From NCBI RefSeq assembly GCF_022385335.1, contig NZ_CP092431.1:7254001-7318000 (forward strand): 64,000 bases of DNA. The letters run 5' to 3'. The notes beneath the pieces were generated by a model. The model ran no database searches and had not been told where the DNA came from. It was given only the letters and a program-made list of their open reading frames with translations. The position numbers and the translations under genes were made by a program. Position 1 is the stretch's first letter. Every line of letters begins with the position of its first letter. Below are positions 54,064 to 63,599 of the stretch, piece after piece. The DNA comes from Streptomyces deccanensis (lineage in GTDB: Bacteria; Actinomycetota; Actinomycetes; Streptomycetales; Streptomycetaceae).

Positions 54064-54444
54064 ATGAGCGAGGCACGAGGCAACAACGCGCGAGGCGCGC
54101 TCGGCAAGTACGGCGAGGAACTGGCCGCGCGGCGGCTGGTCGCGGCCGGGATGACGGTCCTGGAGCGCAACTGGCGCGGCGGCAGGGCCGGCGAGATCGA
54201 CATCGTGGCCCGGGACGGGGACGCGCTGGTCGTCTGCGAGGTGAAGACCCGCAGGGCGGGCCCCTTCGAACACCCCATGGCGGCCGTCACGACGACCAAG
54301 GCCGAACGACTGCGGGGCCTCGCCGAACGCTGGCTCCAGGAACACGGAGGGAGCCCGCCGGGCGGCGTCCGCATCGACGTCGTCGGTGTCGTCCTCCCCG
54401 ACCGCGGCGCCCCCGTCGTGGAGCACGTACGGGGGGTGGCCTGA
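54064..54444 (+). CDS. YraN/UPF0102 family nuclease-like protein
   Basis: A 126-aa protein of the restriction-endonuclease-like fold: [15 protein letters not shown] ([13 protein letters not shown]) and VCEVKTRR supply the D...ExK pattern. Function unknown; it is always near comM/dprA. ATG at 54064, and the stop overlaps the comM ATG. Confidence 0.92.
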   Translation: MSEARGNNARGALGKYGEELAARRLVAAGMTVLERNWRGGRAGEIDIVARDGDALVVCEVKTRRAGPFEHPMAAVTTTKAERLRGLAERWLQEHGGSPPGGVRIDVVGVVLPDRGAPVVEHVRGVA

Positions 54445-56066
54445 TGGGATTCGCCCGCACGTGCTCCGTGGCCCTCGTCGGAGTCGAGGGAGTCGTCGTC
54501 GAGGTCCAGGCCGACCTGGAACCGGGCGTGGCGGCCTTCACACTGGTCGGCCTGCCGGACAAGAGCCTGACGGAGAGCAAGGACCGGGTCAGGGCGGCGG
54601 TGGTCAATTCGGGCGCCGAATGGCCGCAGAAGAAGTTGACGGTGGGGCTCAGTCCGGCGTCGGTGCCGAAAGCCGGCAGCGGCTTCGACCTGGCGGTGGC
54701 CTGCGCGGTACTGGGGGCCTCCGAGCGGATCGATCCGCGGGTGCTCTCCGACATCGTGATGATCGGAGAGCTGGGACTCGACGGCCGGGTCCGGCCGGTC
54801 CGGGGCATCCTGCCCGCGGTGCTGGCCGCCGCCGAGGCCGGATACGAGCAGGTGGTGGTGCCGGAGTGCGCAGCCGCGGAGGCGTCGCTGGTGCCAGGTG
54901 TCTCGGTACTGGGTGTACGCACGCTGCGGCAACTGATCGCCGTGCTCGCGGATGAACCCGTGCCGGACGAGGAGCCCGACGAGGGACGTCCCGATCCGCT
55001 CATGGCGGGACTCCGCCTGCCGGGCACGGGCGCGGCCACCGGCATGCACACGGCGGGAGCCGCCCAGCAGGACCACGGCCACGACCTCTCCGATGTCGTC
55101 GGCCAGCTGGCGGCCCGAACCGCCGTGGAGGTCGCCGCGGCCGGTGGACATCACCTCTTCCTGGAAGGGCCGCCGGGAGCGGGCAAGACGATGCTCGCCG
55201 AGCGGCTGCCGACCATCCTGCCGAAGCTGGCCAGGGAGGAGTCGCTGGAGGTCACGGCGGTCCACTCGATCGCCGGTCTGCTGCCCGTGGGCAAGCCCCT
55301 GGTCGACGACGCGCCCTACTGCGCCCCTCACCACTCGGCCACGATGCAGTCCCTGGTGGGCGGTGGTCAGGGCATCGCACGGCCCGGAGCGGTGTCCCTC
55401 GCCCACCGAGGGGTGCTCTTCCTCGACGAGACCCCTGAGTTCAGCAGCCAGGCCCTGGACGCCCTGCGGCAGCCGCTGGAGGCGGGGCATGTGGTGATCG
55501 CGCGCAGTGCGGGAGTGGTCCGATTCCCGGCGAAGTTCTTGATGGTCCTCGCCGCGAACCCCTGTCCTTGTGGTCGCTTCTCCCGGACGGACGACCTGTG
55601 CGAGTGCCCGCCCGCCTCGATCCGCCGGTATCAGGCCCGACTCTCCGGGCCGCTGCTGGACAGGGTCGACCTGCGGGTCGAGGTCGACCGGGTCACTCGG
55701 ACCGAGCTCACCAGGCGTGGGGCCCGGGGCGAGTCCACGGCGACGGTGGCCGACCGCGTGCGCTCCGCGAGGGAACGAGCGGCCGAACGCCTCCTGGGCA
55801 CTCCCTGGCGGACGAACAGCGAAGTCCCGGGGCGCGAACTGCGCAGCCGGTGGCACGCGGCCCCGGGCGCGATGGACGAGGCCGAGCGCTGCCTGGAGCG
55901 GGGTGTACTGACCGCGCGCGGCCTGGACCGGGTGCTCCGCGTCGCCTGGACCATCGCTGATCTCGTCGGCCATGACCGCCCCGACGCGACGGACGTCAAC
56001 CTGGGCCTGCAACTGCGCACCGGCGTCCCGCGCGGGGTGCCGATGGCGATCGGCGCGCTGACGTGA
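54444..56066 (+). CDS. ComM/YifB-family Mg-chelatase-like ATPase
   Basis: A 540-aa AAA+ protein. N-terminal ChlI-type domain (VEVQADLEPGVAAFTLVGLPD), Walker A LEGPPGAGKTMLAERLP near 240, HHSATMQSLVGGG and a C-terminal Mg-chelatase lid. ComM helps branch migration in natural transformation of other bacteria; in Streptomyces, role unknown. Linked to dprA. Confidence 0.92.
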   Translation: MGFARTCSVALVGVEGVVVEVQADLEPGVAAFTLVGLPDKSLTESKDRVRAAVVNSGAEWPQKKLTVGLSPASVPKAGSGFDLAVACAVLGASERIDPRVLSDIVMIGELGLDGRVRPVRGILPAVLAAAEAGYEQVVVPECAAAEASLVPGVSVLGVRTLRQLIAVLADEPVPDEEPDEGRPDPLMAGLRLPGTGAATGMHTAGAAQQDHGHDLSDVVGQLAARTAVEVAAAGGHHLFLEGPPGAGKTMLAERLPTILPKLAREESLEVTAVHSIAGLLPVGKPLVDDAPYCAPHHSATMQSLVGGGQGIARPGAVSLAHRGVLFLDETPEFSSQALDALRQPLEAGHVVIARSAGVVRFPAKFLMVLAANPCPCGRFSRTDDLCECPPASIRRYQARLSGPLLDRVDLRVEVDRVTRTELTRRGARGESTATVADRVRSARERAAERLLGTPWRTNSEVPGRELRSRWHAAPGAMDEAERCLERGVLTARGLDRVLRVAWTIADLVGHDRPDATDVNLGLQLRTGVPRGVPMAIGALT

Positions 56067-56100
56067 TGGCCGAGGCGTGTGGTTCGTCGGTGGGCGCGCC

Positions 56101-57264
56101 ATGACGGACGACGCAGAGGCGCCGGATGGTGAGCGGCTCGACCGGGCCTTCCTGGCCCGGGTCCTCGAACCGGGCGACGAACTCGGCGGGCGGTGGCTGC
56201 GGGAGTTCGGAGCCCGAGAGGTGGTGCGGAGAGTCTCCGGGGGCGGGCGACCGCTGCCGAAGGCCTCCGCGAAGCGGTGGGCGGGCCTGTGCGCCCGAGC
56301 CGGACGTGCCGATCCCGCAAGCGACCTCGCCCAGGCGCGGGACGCCGGCGTCCGGTTTCTCGTCCCCGGTGACGGGGAGTGGCCCGGGCAGCTTGATGAT
56401 CTCGGGGACGGGCGGCCCGTGGGGTTGTGGGTGCGGGGGACGGCGAACGTGCGGATGTGGGCGTTGCGGTCCGTGGCCGTCGTGGGGGCGCGGGCCTGTA
56501 CGGAGTACGGGGCGCACATGGCCGCCGCACTGGGCGCGGGGCTGGCCGAGCGGGGCTGGGTGGTGGTGTCCGGGGGAGCGTACGGCGTGGACGGCGCCGC
56601 GCACCGCGGCGTGCTCGGTGTCGGTGGAGCGACCGTCGCCGTGCTGGCCTGCGGGGTGGACCGGCCGTATCCCCGGGGCCATGTCCAGCTGATCGGCAGG
56701 ATCGCGGAACAGGGGCTCGTGGTGGGGGAGTTGCCGCCGGGGGAACACCCGACGCCGAGCCGGTTCATCCTGCGCAACCGGGTCATCGCCGCGCTGACCA
56801 GGGGCACCGTGGTCGTGGAGGCGGCCCACCGCAGCGGCGCCCTGGTCACGGCGCGGGCGGCACAGCGGCTGGGCCGGTTCACCATGGGGGTGCCGGGCCC
56901 CGCCACCTCGGCGCTCTCGGCCGGAGTGCACGACCTGCTGCGGGGCGAGGCCGTCCTCGTGTCCGACGCCGCCGAAGTCGTCGAGCTGGTGGGTGACATG
57001 GGAGAGCTGGCGCCCGACCGTCGAGGTCCCGTTCTCCCCCGTGACCTGCTGGAACCCGGAGCGCGGCAGGTGCTGGCCGCACTGCCGGGGCGGGGCGCCG
57101 CGCCCCCCGACGAGATCGCCCGCGGCGCGGGCACGACCGTGGACGACGCGGTCGGGAGGCTGTACGAACTGCGCGCACTCGGTTACGTCGAACGACACGG
57201 CGACGGCTGGAAGTTGACACGCCAGGCGATGATCTCCGTCTCGCCCGATCGGAGGTCGGGTTGA
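56101..57264 (+). CDS. dprA: DNA processing protein DprA
   Basis: A 387-aa protein with a Rossmann-like DprA domain: [40 protein letters not shown] and [22 protein letters not shown]-terminal winged-helix region follows. Loads RecA on ssDNA in transformable bacteria. The ATG at 56101 is preferred (GGTGGG 6 nt upstream); GTG 56077 is an alternative. Confidence 0.93.
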   Translation: MTDDAEAPDGERLDRAFLARVLEPGDELGGRWLREFGAREVVRRVSGGGRPLPKASAKRWAGLCARAGRADPASDLAQARDAGVRFLVPGDGEWPGQLDDLGDGRPVGLWVRGTANVRMWALRSVAVVGARACTEYGAHMAAALGAGLAERGWVVVSGGAYGVDGAAHRGVLGVGGATVAVLACGVDRPYPRGHVQLIGRIAEQGLVVGELPPGEHPTPSRFILRNRVIAALTRGTVVVEAAHRSGALVTARAAQRLGRFTMGVPGPATSALSAGVHDLLRGEAVLVSDAAEVVELVGDMGELAPDRRGPVLPRDLLEPGARQVLAALPGRGAAPPDEIARGAGTTVDDAVGRLYELRALGYVERHGDGWKLTRQAMISVSPDRRSG

Positions 57265-57428
57265 CGGCGGGTGTTCGGCCGTCCGGGGGAACGCCGACGG
57301 CCTTGCCGTTTCCGGCAGTTGACGCACCGGAGCGGTCACACAGCGCGATTCCCGCGCCCCGGGGGGACGTCCAGCGGAACGTATCTGCGCACCGGCGATC
57401 CCTCGGCCTTCGCGCACTGCGACTCCTC

Positions 57429-57446
57429 AGTCACGCTACGCTCACG
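57429..57446. promoter_or_regulatory. Candidate BldD-type site upstream of whiG
   Basis: AGTCACGCTACGCTCACG contains two TCAC elements 11 bp apart, similar to the site that BldD binds at whiG in S. coelicolor, as recalled. It lies 91 bp upstream of the ATG, where promoter elements are expected. Confidence 0.45.
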
Positions 57447-57536
57447 AGGATTCCGACTCAGGACAGGCAACTCGACATCAGACCGACAGCTCACCCAGGC
57501 ACCCCCAGTTCACGGCAGAACGGCACAAGGCGACGA

Positions 57537-58373
57537 ATGCCCCAGCACACCTCCGGGTCTGACCGGGCGGCGGTACCCACCGCCGCTCGCGGCACCGTGC
57601 GCCCACCCGCCCCCTCGACACTCGACGAGCTGTGGCGGACGTACAAGACGACGGGCGACGACCGGCTGCGCGAGCAGCTGATCCTGCACTATTCACCGCT
57701 GGTGAAGTACGTGGCGGGCCGGGTGAGCGTCGGCCTGCCGACCAACGTCGAGCAGGCGGACTTCGTCTCCTCCGGGGTCTTCGGGCTCATCGACGCGATC
57801 GAGAAGTTCGACATCGACCGGGAGATCAAGTTCGAGACGTACGCGATCACCCGGATCCGGGGCGCCATGATCGACGAACTGCGCGCGCTGGACTGGATCC
57901 CCCGGTCGGTGCGGCAGAAGGCCCGCAACGTCGAGCGGGCCTACGCCACGCTGGAGTCGCGGCTCAGACGCACCCCGAGCGAGGGTGAGGTCGCCGCCGA
58001 GATGGGTATCGCGGTCGACGAACTCCACGCGGTCTTCAGCCAGTTGTCACTGGCCAACGTGGTGGCGCTGGAGGAGCTGCTGCATGTCGGGGGCGAGGGC
58101 GGCGACCGTCTGAGCCTGATGGACACGCTGGAGGACACCGCCGCGGACAACCCGGTCGAGGTCGCCGAGGACCGGGAGCTGCGCCGCTTCCTGGCGCGGG
58201 CCATCAACACGCTGCCCGAGCGGGAGAAGACCGTCGTCACGCTCTACTACTACGAGGGGCTCACCCTCGCGGAGATCGGGAACGTGCTGGGGGTCACCGA
58301 GAGCCGGGTGAGCCAGATCCATACGAAGTCGGTGCTGCAGCTGCGGGCGAAGCTGGCGAGTTTCGGCCGTTGA
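57537..58373 (+). CDS. whiG: Sporulation sigma factor WhiG (FliA family)
   Basis: A 278-aa sigma factor that initiates spore formation in aerial hyphae. Region 2 ([33 protein letters not shown] is the -10-binding core), region 3 and region 4 ([23 protein letters not shown], the HTH) are all intact. The ATG at 57537 has AAGG upstream; the upstream frame is not conserved-looking. Regulated by BldD, and WhiG by RsiG (literature). Its stop TGA lies within the first unit of an 8-bp repeat. Confidence 0.97.
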   Translation: MPQHTSGSDRAAVPTAARGTVRPPAPSTLDELWRTYKTTGDDRLREQLILHYSPLVKYVAGRVSVGLPTNVEQADFVSSGVFGLIDAIEKFDIDREIKFETYAITRIRGAMIDELRALDWIPRSVRQKARNVERAYATLESRLRRTPSEGEVAAEMGIAVDELHAVFSQLSLANVVALEELLHVGGEGGDRLSLMDTLEDTAADNPVEVAEDRELRRFLARAINTLPEREKTVVTLYYYEGLTLAEIGNVLGVTESRVSQIHTKSVLQLRAKLASFGR

Positions 58374-58418
58374 CCCGTTGACCCGTTGACCCGCTGACCC
58401 GCTGACCCGCTGACCCGT
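58371..58418 (+). repeat. Six tandem 8-bp units at the whiG 3' end
   Basis: TGACCCGY repeated six times: Y is T in units 1, 2 and 6 and C in units 3-5. The first unit contains the whiG stop codon. Function is unknown; it may arise by slippage. Confidence 0.92.
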
Positions 58419-58487
58419 TCCGGCGTCGACACGGCTCGTCGGGGAAGGCACTCCCGTCGGTCGCGGTCCGTCCGTACAGTGGATGAC

Positions 58488-59069
58488 GTGCCAAGGATTC
58501 GAGCGGCCTCCGTGGCCGAGCACAGGTCGATGCAGCGAGCCGCCCTGCTGGACGCGGCTCGCTCGCTGCTGTCCGAGGGTGGGACGGAGGCGCTCACGTT
58601 CCCCGCGCTCGCCGAGCGTACGGGGCTGGCGCGGTCGTCCGTGTACGAGTACTTCCGGTCGCGGGCCGCCGTGGTCGAGGAGCTGTGCGAGGTCGACTTT
58701 CCCGTGTGGGCGGCGGAGGTCGAGGCGGCGATGGCCGCGGTCGAACGGCCCGACGGCAAGGTCGAGGCGTACGTCCGCAAGCAGCTGGAGCTGGTCGGGG
58801 ACCGGCGGCACCGGGCCGTGGTGGCTATCTCGGCGAGCGAGCTGGACGCCGGCGCGCGAGAGAAGATCCGGGCCGCGCACGGTGGGCTCGTCGCGATGAT
58901 CGTGGAGGCGTTGGCGGACCTCGGACAGGCGGAACCCCGGCTGGGGGCGATGCTGTTGCAGGGGGTCGTGGACGCGGCTGTGCGGCGTATCGAGCTGGGC
59001 GCCGCCGAGGACCCCACCGCGATCACCGAGGCGGCTGTGGCCATGGCGCTGCGGGGTGTGCGGGGCTGA
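58488..59069 (+). CDS. TetR-family transcriptional regulator
   Basis: A 193-aa repressor-type protein. The N-terminal HTH is ALLDAARSLLSEGGTEALTFPALAERTGLARSSVYEYFRSR (about 20-60), and the C-terminal ligand-binding region is less conserved. TACAGT at 58474-58479 sits 8 nt before the GTG at 58488, so the message could be leaderless; GTG 58479 is an alternative. Divergent in no direction; follows whiG. Confidence 0.88.
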   Translation: MPRIRAASVAEHRSMQRAALLDAARSLLSEGGTEALTFPALAERTGLARSSVYEYFRSRAAVVEELCEVDFPVWAAEVEAAMAAVERPDGKVEAYVRKQLELVGDRRHRAVVAISASELDAGAREKIRAAHGGLVAMIVEALADLGQAEPRLGAMLLQGVVDAAVRRIELGAAEDPTAITEAAVAMALRGVRG

Positions 59070-59118
59070 GGCCGCGGGTGCCCGGCATCGGGCCTCCGCG
59101 TGGGAGCAGGCGGCGCGG

Positions 59119-59733
59119 TTACTCGGGCACCGGCAGCAGGCGTGACGGGCCCCTGCGCAGGAGCCAGGGCGGTAGCAACGCGAGTGGGTCGAGATAGGTG
59201 TCCCCTCTGCGCAGTCCCCAGTGGAGGCACGCCGTCGGGCAGTGGGAAGGGGCGGCCGCCAGGGTGCCCAGAGGGGTGCCCGCCGTCACCTCGTCGCCCT
59301 TCTTCACCGAGGTCCGGACCGGTTCGTAGGTCGTGCGCAGGGGCGGGTCGCCGGTGCCGGTCAGCTCGATCGAGACGACGCCCCGGCCCGCCACCCGGCC
59401 CGCGAACACGACGCGGCCCGGGGCCACCGCGCGGACCGGGGAGCCCGGCGGCGCGGCGAGGTCGACGCCCCGGTGGCCCCGGGCATAGGGGGTCGGCGGG
59501 GGTTCCCAGACCCGCGCCACCAGCGGGCGCAGGCCGACGGGCCAGACGCGGGCCACGGCCGGAACGGGGCCCTCGGCCGCAGGCGGTGCGGGGGCGGCGT
59601 CCTGTCCCGGGGCCGCGCGGGGTGACGTCGTCCAGGCCGTGAGCAGGAGCGCCGACATCAGGCACAGCAGCAGCGCCGGCCACGCGCGGCCACGTCGTGG
59701 GGGTGGGGCCCCGTGGGGCATCTCGTCCGACAT
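59119..59733 (-). CDS. M23-like peptidase with altered active site
   Basis: A 204-aa exported protein: N-terminal membrane segment/signal ([18 protein letters not shown]), Pro/Ala-rich linker, then an M23/LytM fold. [16 protein letters not shown] supplies the zinc ligands His and Asp. The final motif reads CLHWGL, where peptidases have HxH; the first, catalytic His is Cys here. So it may be an inactive or altered member. Confidence 0.85.
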   Translation of the reverse strand: MSDEMPHGAPPPRRGRAWPALLLCLMSALLLTAWTTSPRAAPGQDAAPAPPAAEGPVPAVARVWPVGLRPLVARVWEPPPTPYARGHRGVDLAAPPGSPVRAVAPGRVVFAGRVAGRGVVSIELTGTGDPPLRTTYEPVRTSVKKGDEVTAGTPLGTLAAAPSHCPTACLHWGLRRGDTYLDPLALLPPWLLRRGPSRLLPVPE

Positions 59734-59793
59734 GGGGAAAGCGTCCCGCGAGTGGCGCGATCATGGCCGGGATCTGTGGAGTACTCGTCGGTT

Positions 59794-59802
59794 GTGGATA
59801 TC
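59794..59802. other. DnaA-box-like nonamer upstream of rpsB
   Basis: TGTGGATAT is one base from TGTGGATAA, the complement of TTATCCACA. It lies upstream of rpsB in the 283-bp gap. One near-match may be chance. Confidence 0.3.
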
Positions 59803-60016
59803 GGCGTCACCCGGGGCCTCCCGGGTCCCGTACACTTCTGGTGGCGATCCGGGTCACCGGGTCGACTTCGCACGCCCCGGTACGAGGTCCGTCAGATTCG
59901 TCGGACGGTCCGTATCAGCGCCCCTCGGTCCTTCGCGGCAACGGCGCATAGCGGGCGTCAGGCGCGGGAGCCGTCCGGTTCTCGCGGCACAACCGAGAAA
60001 TTCAAGGAGAACGGCC

Positions 60017-60937
60017 ATGGCCGTCGTCACGATGCGGGAGCTGCTGGAGAGCGGCGTCCACTTCGGTCACCAGACCCGTCGCTGGAACCCGAAGATGAAG
60101 CGCTTCATCTTCACCGAGCGCAACGGCATCTACATCATCGACCTGCTCCAGTCGCTGTCGTACATCGACCGCGCCTACGAGTTCGTCAAGGAGACCGTCG
60201 CCCACGGCGGCACGGTCATGTTCGTCGGCACGAAGAAGCAGGCGCAGGAGGCCATCGCCGAGCAGGCCACCCGCGTCGGCATGCCCTACGTCAACCAGCG
60301 CTGGCTGGGCGGCATGCTCACCAACTTCTCGACCGTCTACAAGCGTCTGCAGCGCCTCAAGGAGCTCGAGCAGATCGACTTCGAGGACGTCGCGGCGTCG
60401 GGTCTGACCAAGAAGGAGCTCCTGGTCCTCTCGCGTGAGAAGGCCAAGTTGGAGAAGACCCTCGGCGGTATCCGCGAGATGCAGAAGGTGCCCAGCGCCG
60501 TCTGGATCGTGGACACCAAGAAGGAGCACATCGCGGTCGGCGAGGCCCGGAAGCTCAACATCCCGGTCGTCGCCATCCTCGACACCAACTGCGACCCCGA
60601 CGAGGTCGACTACAAGATCCCCGGCAACGACGACGCGATCCGCTCCGTCACGCTGCTCACCCGTGTGATCGCGGACGCGGTCGCCGAGGGTCTCATCTCC
60701 CGCTCCCGTGTCGCCACCGAGGGCAAGGGCGACAAGGCCGCCGGCGAGCCGCTGGCCGCCTGGGAGCGCGACCTGCTCGAGGGCGAGAAGAAGGCCGACG
60801 AGGCTCCGGCCGCCGCTGAGGCCCCGGCTGCCGCCGAGGCCCCTGCTGAGGCTCCGGCCGAGGCCGCTGCCGAGACTCCCGCCGCCGAGGAGGCCCCGGC
60901 CGCCGAGGCTCCGGCCGCGGACGCCGAGCAGGCCTGA
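60017..60937 (+). CDS. rpsB: 30S ribosomal protein uS2
   Basis: [24 protein letters not shown] is the uS2 start. A C-terminal extension rich in Ala, Glu and Pro, built from APAEA-like units, makes it 306 aa, versus 241 in E. coli. ATG at 60017 after AAGGAGA. Confidence 0.97.
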   Translation: MAVVTMRELLESGVHFGHQTRRWNPKMKRFIFTERNGIYIIDLLQSLSYIDRAYEFVKETVAHGGTVMFVGTKKQAQEAIAEQATRVGMPYVNQRWLGGMLTNFSTVYKRLQRLKELEQIDFEDVAASGLTKKELLVLSREKAKLEKTLGGIREMQKVPSAVWIVDTKKEHIAVGEARKLNIPVVAILDTNCDPDEVDYKIPGNDDAIRSVTLLTRVIADAVAEGLISRSRVATEGKGDKAAGEPLAAWERDLLEGEKKADEAPAAAEAPAAAEAPAEAPAEAAAETPAAEEAPAAEAPAADAEQA

Positions 60938-60966
60938 CCTCCACGGTCGTAGAGCTGTCGGGATGA

Positions 60967-60997
60967 CGGCGGGTGGCGTCGAGCACGCCACCCGCCG
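60967..60997. terminator. Terminator or attenuator between rpsB and tsf
   Basis: Perfect 13-bp arms CGGCGGGTGGCGT (60967-60979) and ACGCCACCCGCCG (60985-60997) with a 5-nt loop. Confidence 0.85.
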
Positions 60998-61096
60998 TTC
61001 ACCCACAGCCCGTAGATCTTCGGCGGGCGCCCGCCCAACGAGCGGCGGCGGACGCCGACTTCGAGACTTCGAACTCCGAGAAGAGATTCACAGATC

Positions 61097-61933
61097 ATGG
61101 CGAACTACACCGCCGCCGACGTCAAGAAGCTCCGCGAGCTCACCGGCGCCGGCATGATGGACTGCAAGAAGGCGCTGGACGAGGCCGAGGGCAACGTCGA
61201 CAAGGCCGTCGAGGCCCTGCGCATCAAGGGCCAGAAGGGCGTCGCCAAGCGCGAGGGCCGCTCCGCCGAGAACGGCGCCGTGGTCTCCGTCATCGCCGAC
61301 GACAACACCTCCGGTGTCCTCGTCGAGCTGAAGTGCGAGACGGACTTCGTCGCCAAGGGCGAGAAGTTCCAGGCCGCCGCGAACGCCATCGCCGCCCACG
61401 TCGCCGCGACCTCCCCGGCCGACCTCGACGCCCTGCTCGCCTCCGAGATCGAGGCCGGCAAGACCGTCCAGGCGTACGTCGACGAGGCCAACGCCAACCT
61501 CGGCGAGAAGATCGTCCTCGACCGCTTCGCGCAGTTCGCCGACGGCTTCGTCTTCGCCTACATGCACCGCACCATGCCCGACCTGCCCCCGCAGATCGGT
61601 GTCCTGGTCGAGCTGGACAAGGCCGACGCCGACCTCGCCAAGGGCATCGCCCAGCACATCGCCGCCTTCGCGCCGAAGTACCTCTCCAAGGAGGACGTGC
61701 CGGCCGAGGTCGTCGAGTCCGAGCGCCGCGTCGCCGAGGAGACCACCCGCGCCGAGGGCAAGCCCGAGGCCGCCCTGCCGAAGATCGTCGAGGGTCGCCT
61801 CAACGGCTTCTTCAAGGACGCCACGCTGCTCGGCCAGCCCTACGCGCTGGACAACAAGAAGTCCGTCCAGAAGGTCCTGGACGAGGCCGGTGTCACCCTG
61901 AAGCGCTTCACGCGCATCAAGGTCGGCATCTGA
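61097..61933 (+). CDS. tsf: Elongation factor Ts
   Basis: Exchanges GDP for GTP on EF-Tu. N-terminal VKKLRELTGAGMMDCKKALDEAEG, then KCETDFVAKGEKF and the core, and coiled-coil C-terminal regions. 278 aa. ATG at 61097. Confidence 0.97.
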   Translation: MANYTAADVKKLRELTGAGMMDCKKALDEAEGNVDKAVEALRIKGQKGVAKREGRSAENGAVVSVIADDNTSGVLVELKCETDFVAKGEKFQAAANAIAAHVAATSPADLDALLASEIEAGKTVQAYVDEANANLGEKIVLDRFAQFADGFVFAYMHRTMPDLPPQIGVLVELDKADADLAKGIAQHIAAFAPKYLSKEDVPAEVVESERRVAEETTRAEGKPEAALPKIVEGRLNGFFKDATLLGQPYALDNKKSVQKVLDEAGVTLKRFTRIKVGI

Positions 61934-62040
61934 GTCCGTTACGCGACCAGCGCCCGGCCCCGATAGGGTCGAGTGCAGTCGTTCGCGTACGCCGCCCCGT
62001 GCGCGCGTGACGCGATACGGACGACAGCAGATCTGACGAG

Positions 62041-62090
62041 GAGGCCATTGCCGCGCATGGGATGCGAACACCACCCCACCGGCAATGGCC
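62041..62090. terminator. Hairpin between tsf and pyrH
   Basis: Perfect 12-bp arms AGGCCATTGCCG (62041-62052) and CGGCAATGGCCT (62079-62090) flank a 26-nt loop, with a nested hairpin CGCAT-ggg-ATGCG (62053-62065), followed by TCTTCG. It may be a terminator or an attenuator. Confidence 0.75.
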
Positions 62091-62127
62091 TTCTTCGTAT
62101 GTGCGACACGTGAAGAGGCGAGATCCC

Positions 62128-62886
62128 ATGACCACCAAGCCCCAGAAGAGCGACGACGGCAAATTGAGCGGCCGGTTTCTGCTGAAGCTGTCCGGAGAGG
62201 CGTTCTCCGGGGGCGGTGGCCTCGGCGTCGACCCCGACGTGGTGCACGCGATCGCCCGGGAGATCGCGGCGGTCGTACGCGACGGCGCGGAGATCGCCGT
62301 CGTCATCGGCGGCGGCAACTTCTTCCGCGGCGCCGAACTCCAGCAGCGCGGCATGGACCGGGCCCGCTCCGACTACATGGGCATGCTCGGCACGGTCATG
62401 AACTGCCTCGCCCTCCAGGACTTCCTGGAGAAGGAGGGCATCGACAGCCGCGTCCAGACCGCCATCACCATGGGCCAGGTCGCCGAGCCGTACATCCCGC
62501 TGCGCGCCGTGCGCCACCTGGAGAAGGGCCGTGTGGTCATCTTCGGCGCCGGTATGGGGATGCCCTACTTCTCCACCGACACCACCGCCGCCCAGCGCGC
62601 CCTGGAGATCGACGCCGAGGCGCTGCTGATGGGCAAGAACGGTGTGGACGGGGTCTACGACTCCGACCCCAAGACCAACCCGGACGCGGTCAAGTTCGAC
62701 TCCCTCGGCTACGGCGAGGTCATCACCCGCGAGTTGAAGGTCGCCGACGCCACCGCGATCACGCTCTGCCGTGACAACAAGCTCCCGATCCTCGTGTTCG
62801 AGCTTCTCAAGGAGGGCAATATCGCGCGGGCCGTCAAGGGTGAGAAGATCGGCACTCTCGTGGGTGATCAGGGAAGCCGGGCCTGA
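62128..62886 (+). CDS. pyrH: Uridylate kinase
   Basis: Phosphorylates UMP to UDP. Amino-acid-kinase fold: [23 protein letters not shown] and [15 protein letters not shown], with [12 protein letters not shown] at the end. 252 aa. ATG at 62128 after AGAGGCGAG. Confidence 0.97.
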   Translation: MTTKPQKSDDGKLSGRFLLKLSGEAFSGGGGLGVDPDVVHAIAREIAAVVRDGAEIAVVIGGGNFFRGAELQQRGMDRARSDYMGMLGTVMNCLALQDFLEKEGIDSRVQTAITMGQVAEPYIPLRAVRHLEKGRVVIFGAGMGMPYFSTDTTAAQRALEIDAEALLMGKNGVDGVYDSDPKTNPDAVKFDSLGYGEVITRELKVADATAITLCRDNKLPILVFELLKEGNIARAVKGEKIGTLVGDQGSRA

Positions 62887-63041
62887 CCGGGTCCTTCCCC
62901 TGCCCGGGGGACGGAGCCTGACCGGGGGATGGACAATGTCCTGCCGGTCGGGAACCGTGCAGGAACAAGACGCGACGCAGCCGGCCGCCGACATGACCAA
63001 GAACAGCTGCCGGGCCTACTCAAGACACGCAGGAGCAAGTG

Positions 63042-63599
63042 GTGATCGAAGAGACCCTCCTCGAGGCCGAGGAGAAGATGGAGAAGGCCGTCGTGGTCGC
63101 CAAGGACGACTTCGCCGCGATCCGCACCGGTCGTGCGCACCCGGCGATGTTCAACAAGATCGTGGCCGACTACTACGGCGCGCTGACGCCGATCAACCAG
63201 CTCGCCTCGTTCTCGGTGCCGGAGCCGCGCATGGCCGTGGTGACCCCGTTCGACAAGACCGCCCTGCGCAACATCGAGCAGGCGATCCGCGACTCCGACC
63301 TCGGCGTCAACCCGAGCAACGACGGCAACATCATCCGGGTGGTGTTCCCCGAGCTGACCGAGGAGCGCCGCCGCGACTACATCAAGGTCGCCAAGAGCAA
63401 GGCGGAGGACTCCAAGGTGTCCATCCGCTCGGTCCGTCGCAAGGCCAAGGACGCGATCGACAAGCTCGTCAAGGACGGCGAGGTCGGCGAGGACGAGGGC
63501 CGCCGTGCGGAGAAGGAGCTCGACGACACCACCGCGAAGTACGTGGCCCAGGTGGACGAGCTGCTCAAGCACAAGGAAGCGGAGCTCCTCGAGGTCTGA
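63042..63599 (+). CDS. frr: Ribosome recycling factor
   Basis: Releases ribosomes after termination, with [29 protein letters not shown] is the N terminus; ends [11 protein letters not shown]. 185 aa. GTG at 63042 has AGGAG 6 nt upstream; GTG 63039 is closer. Overlaps cdsA by TGATG. Confidence 0.97.
   Translation: MIEETLLEAEEKMEKAVVVAKDDFAAIRTGRAHPAMFNKIVADYYGALTPINQLASFSVPEPRMAVVTPFDKTALRNIEQAIRDSDLGVNPSNDGNIIRVVFPELTEERRRDYIKVAKSKAEDSKVSIRSVRRKAKDAIDKLVKDGEVGEDEGRRAEKELDDTTAKYVAQVDELLKHKEAELLEV

Noticed and set aside
58483..58899. Overlapping +1 frame ORF over the TetR gene
   Set aside because: Arg/Pro/Ser-rich shadow of the TetR coding sequence.
59831..59836. TACACT as the rpsB promoter -10
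   Set aside because: No acceptable -35 at 16-19 nt upstream, so not listed as a promoter.
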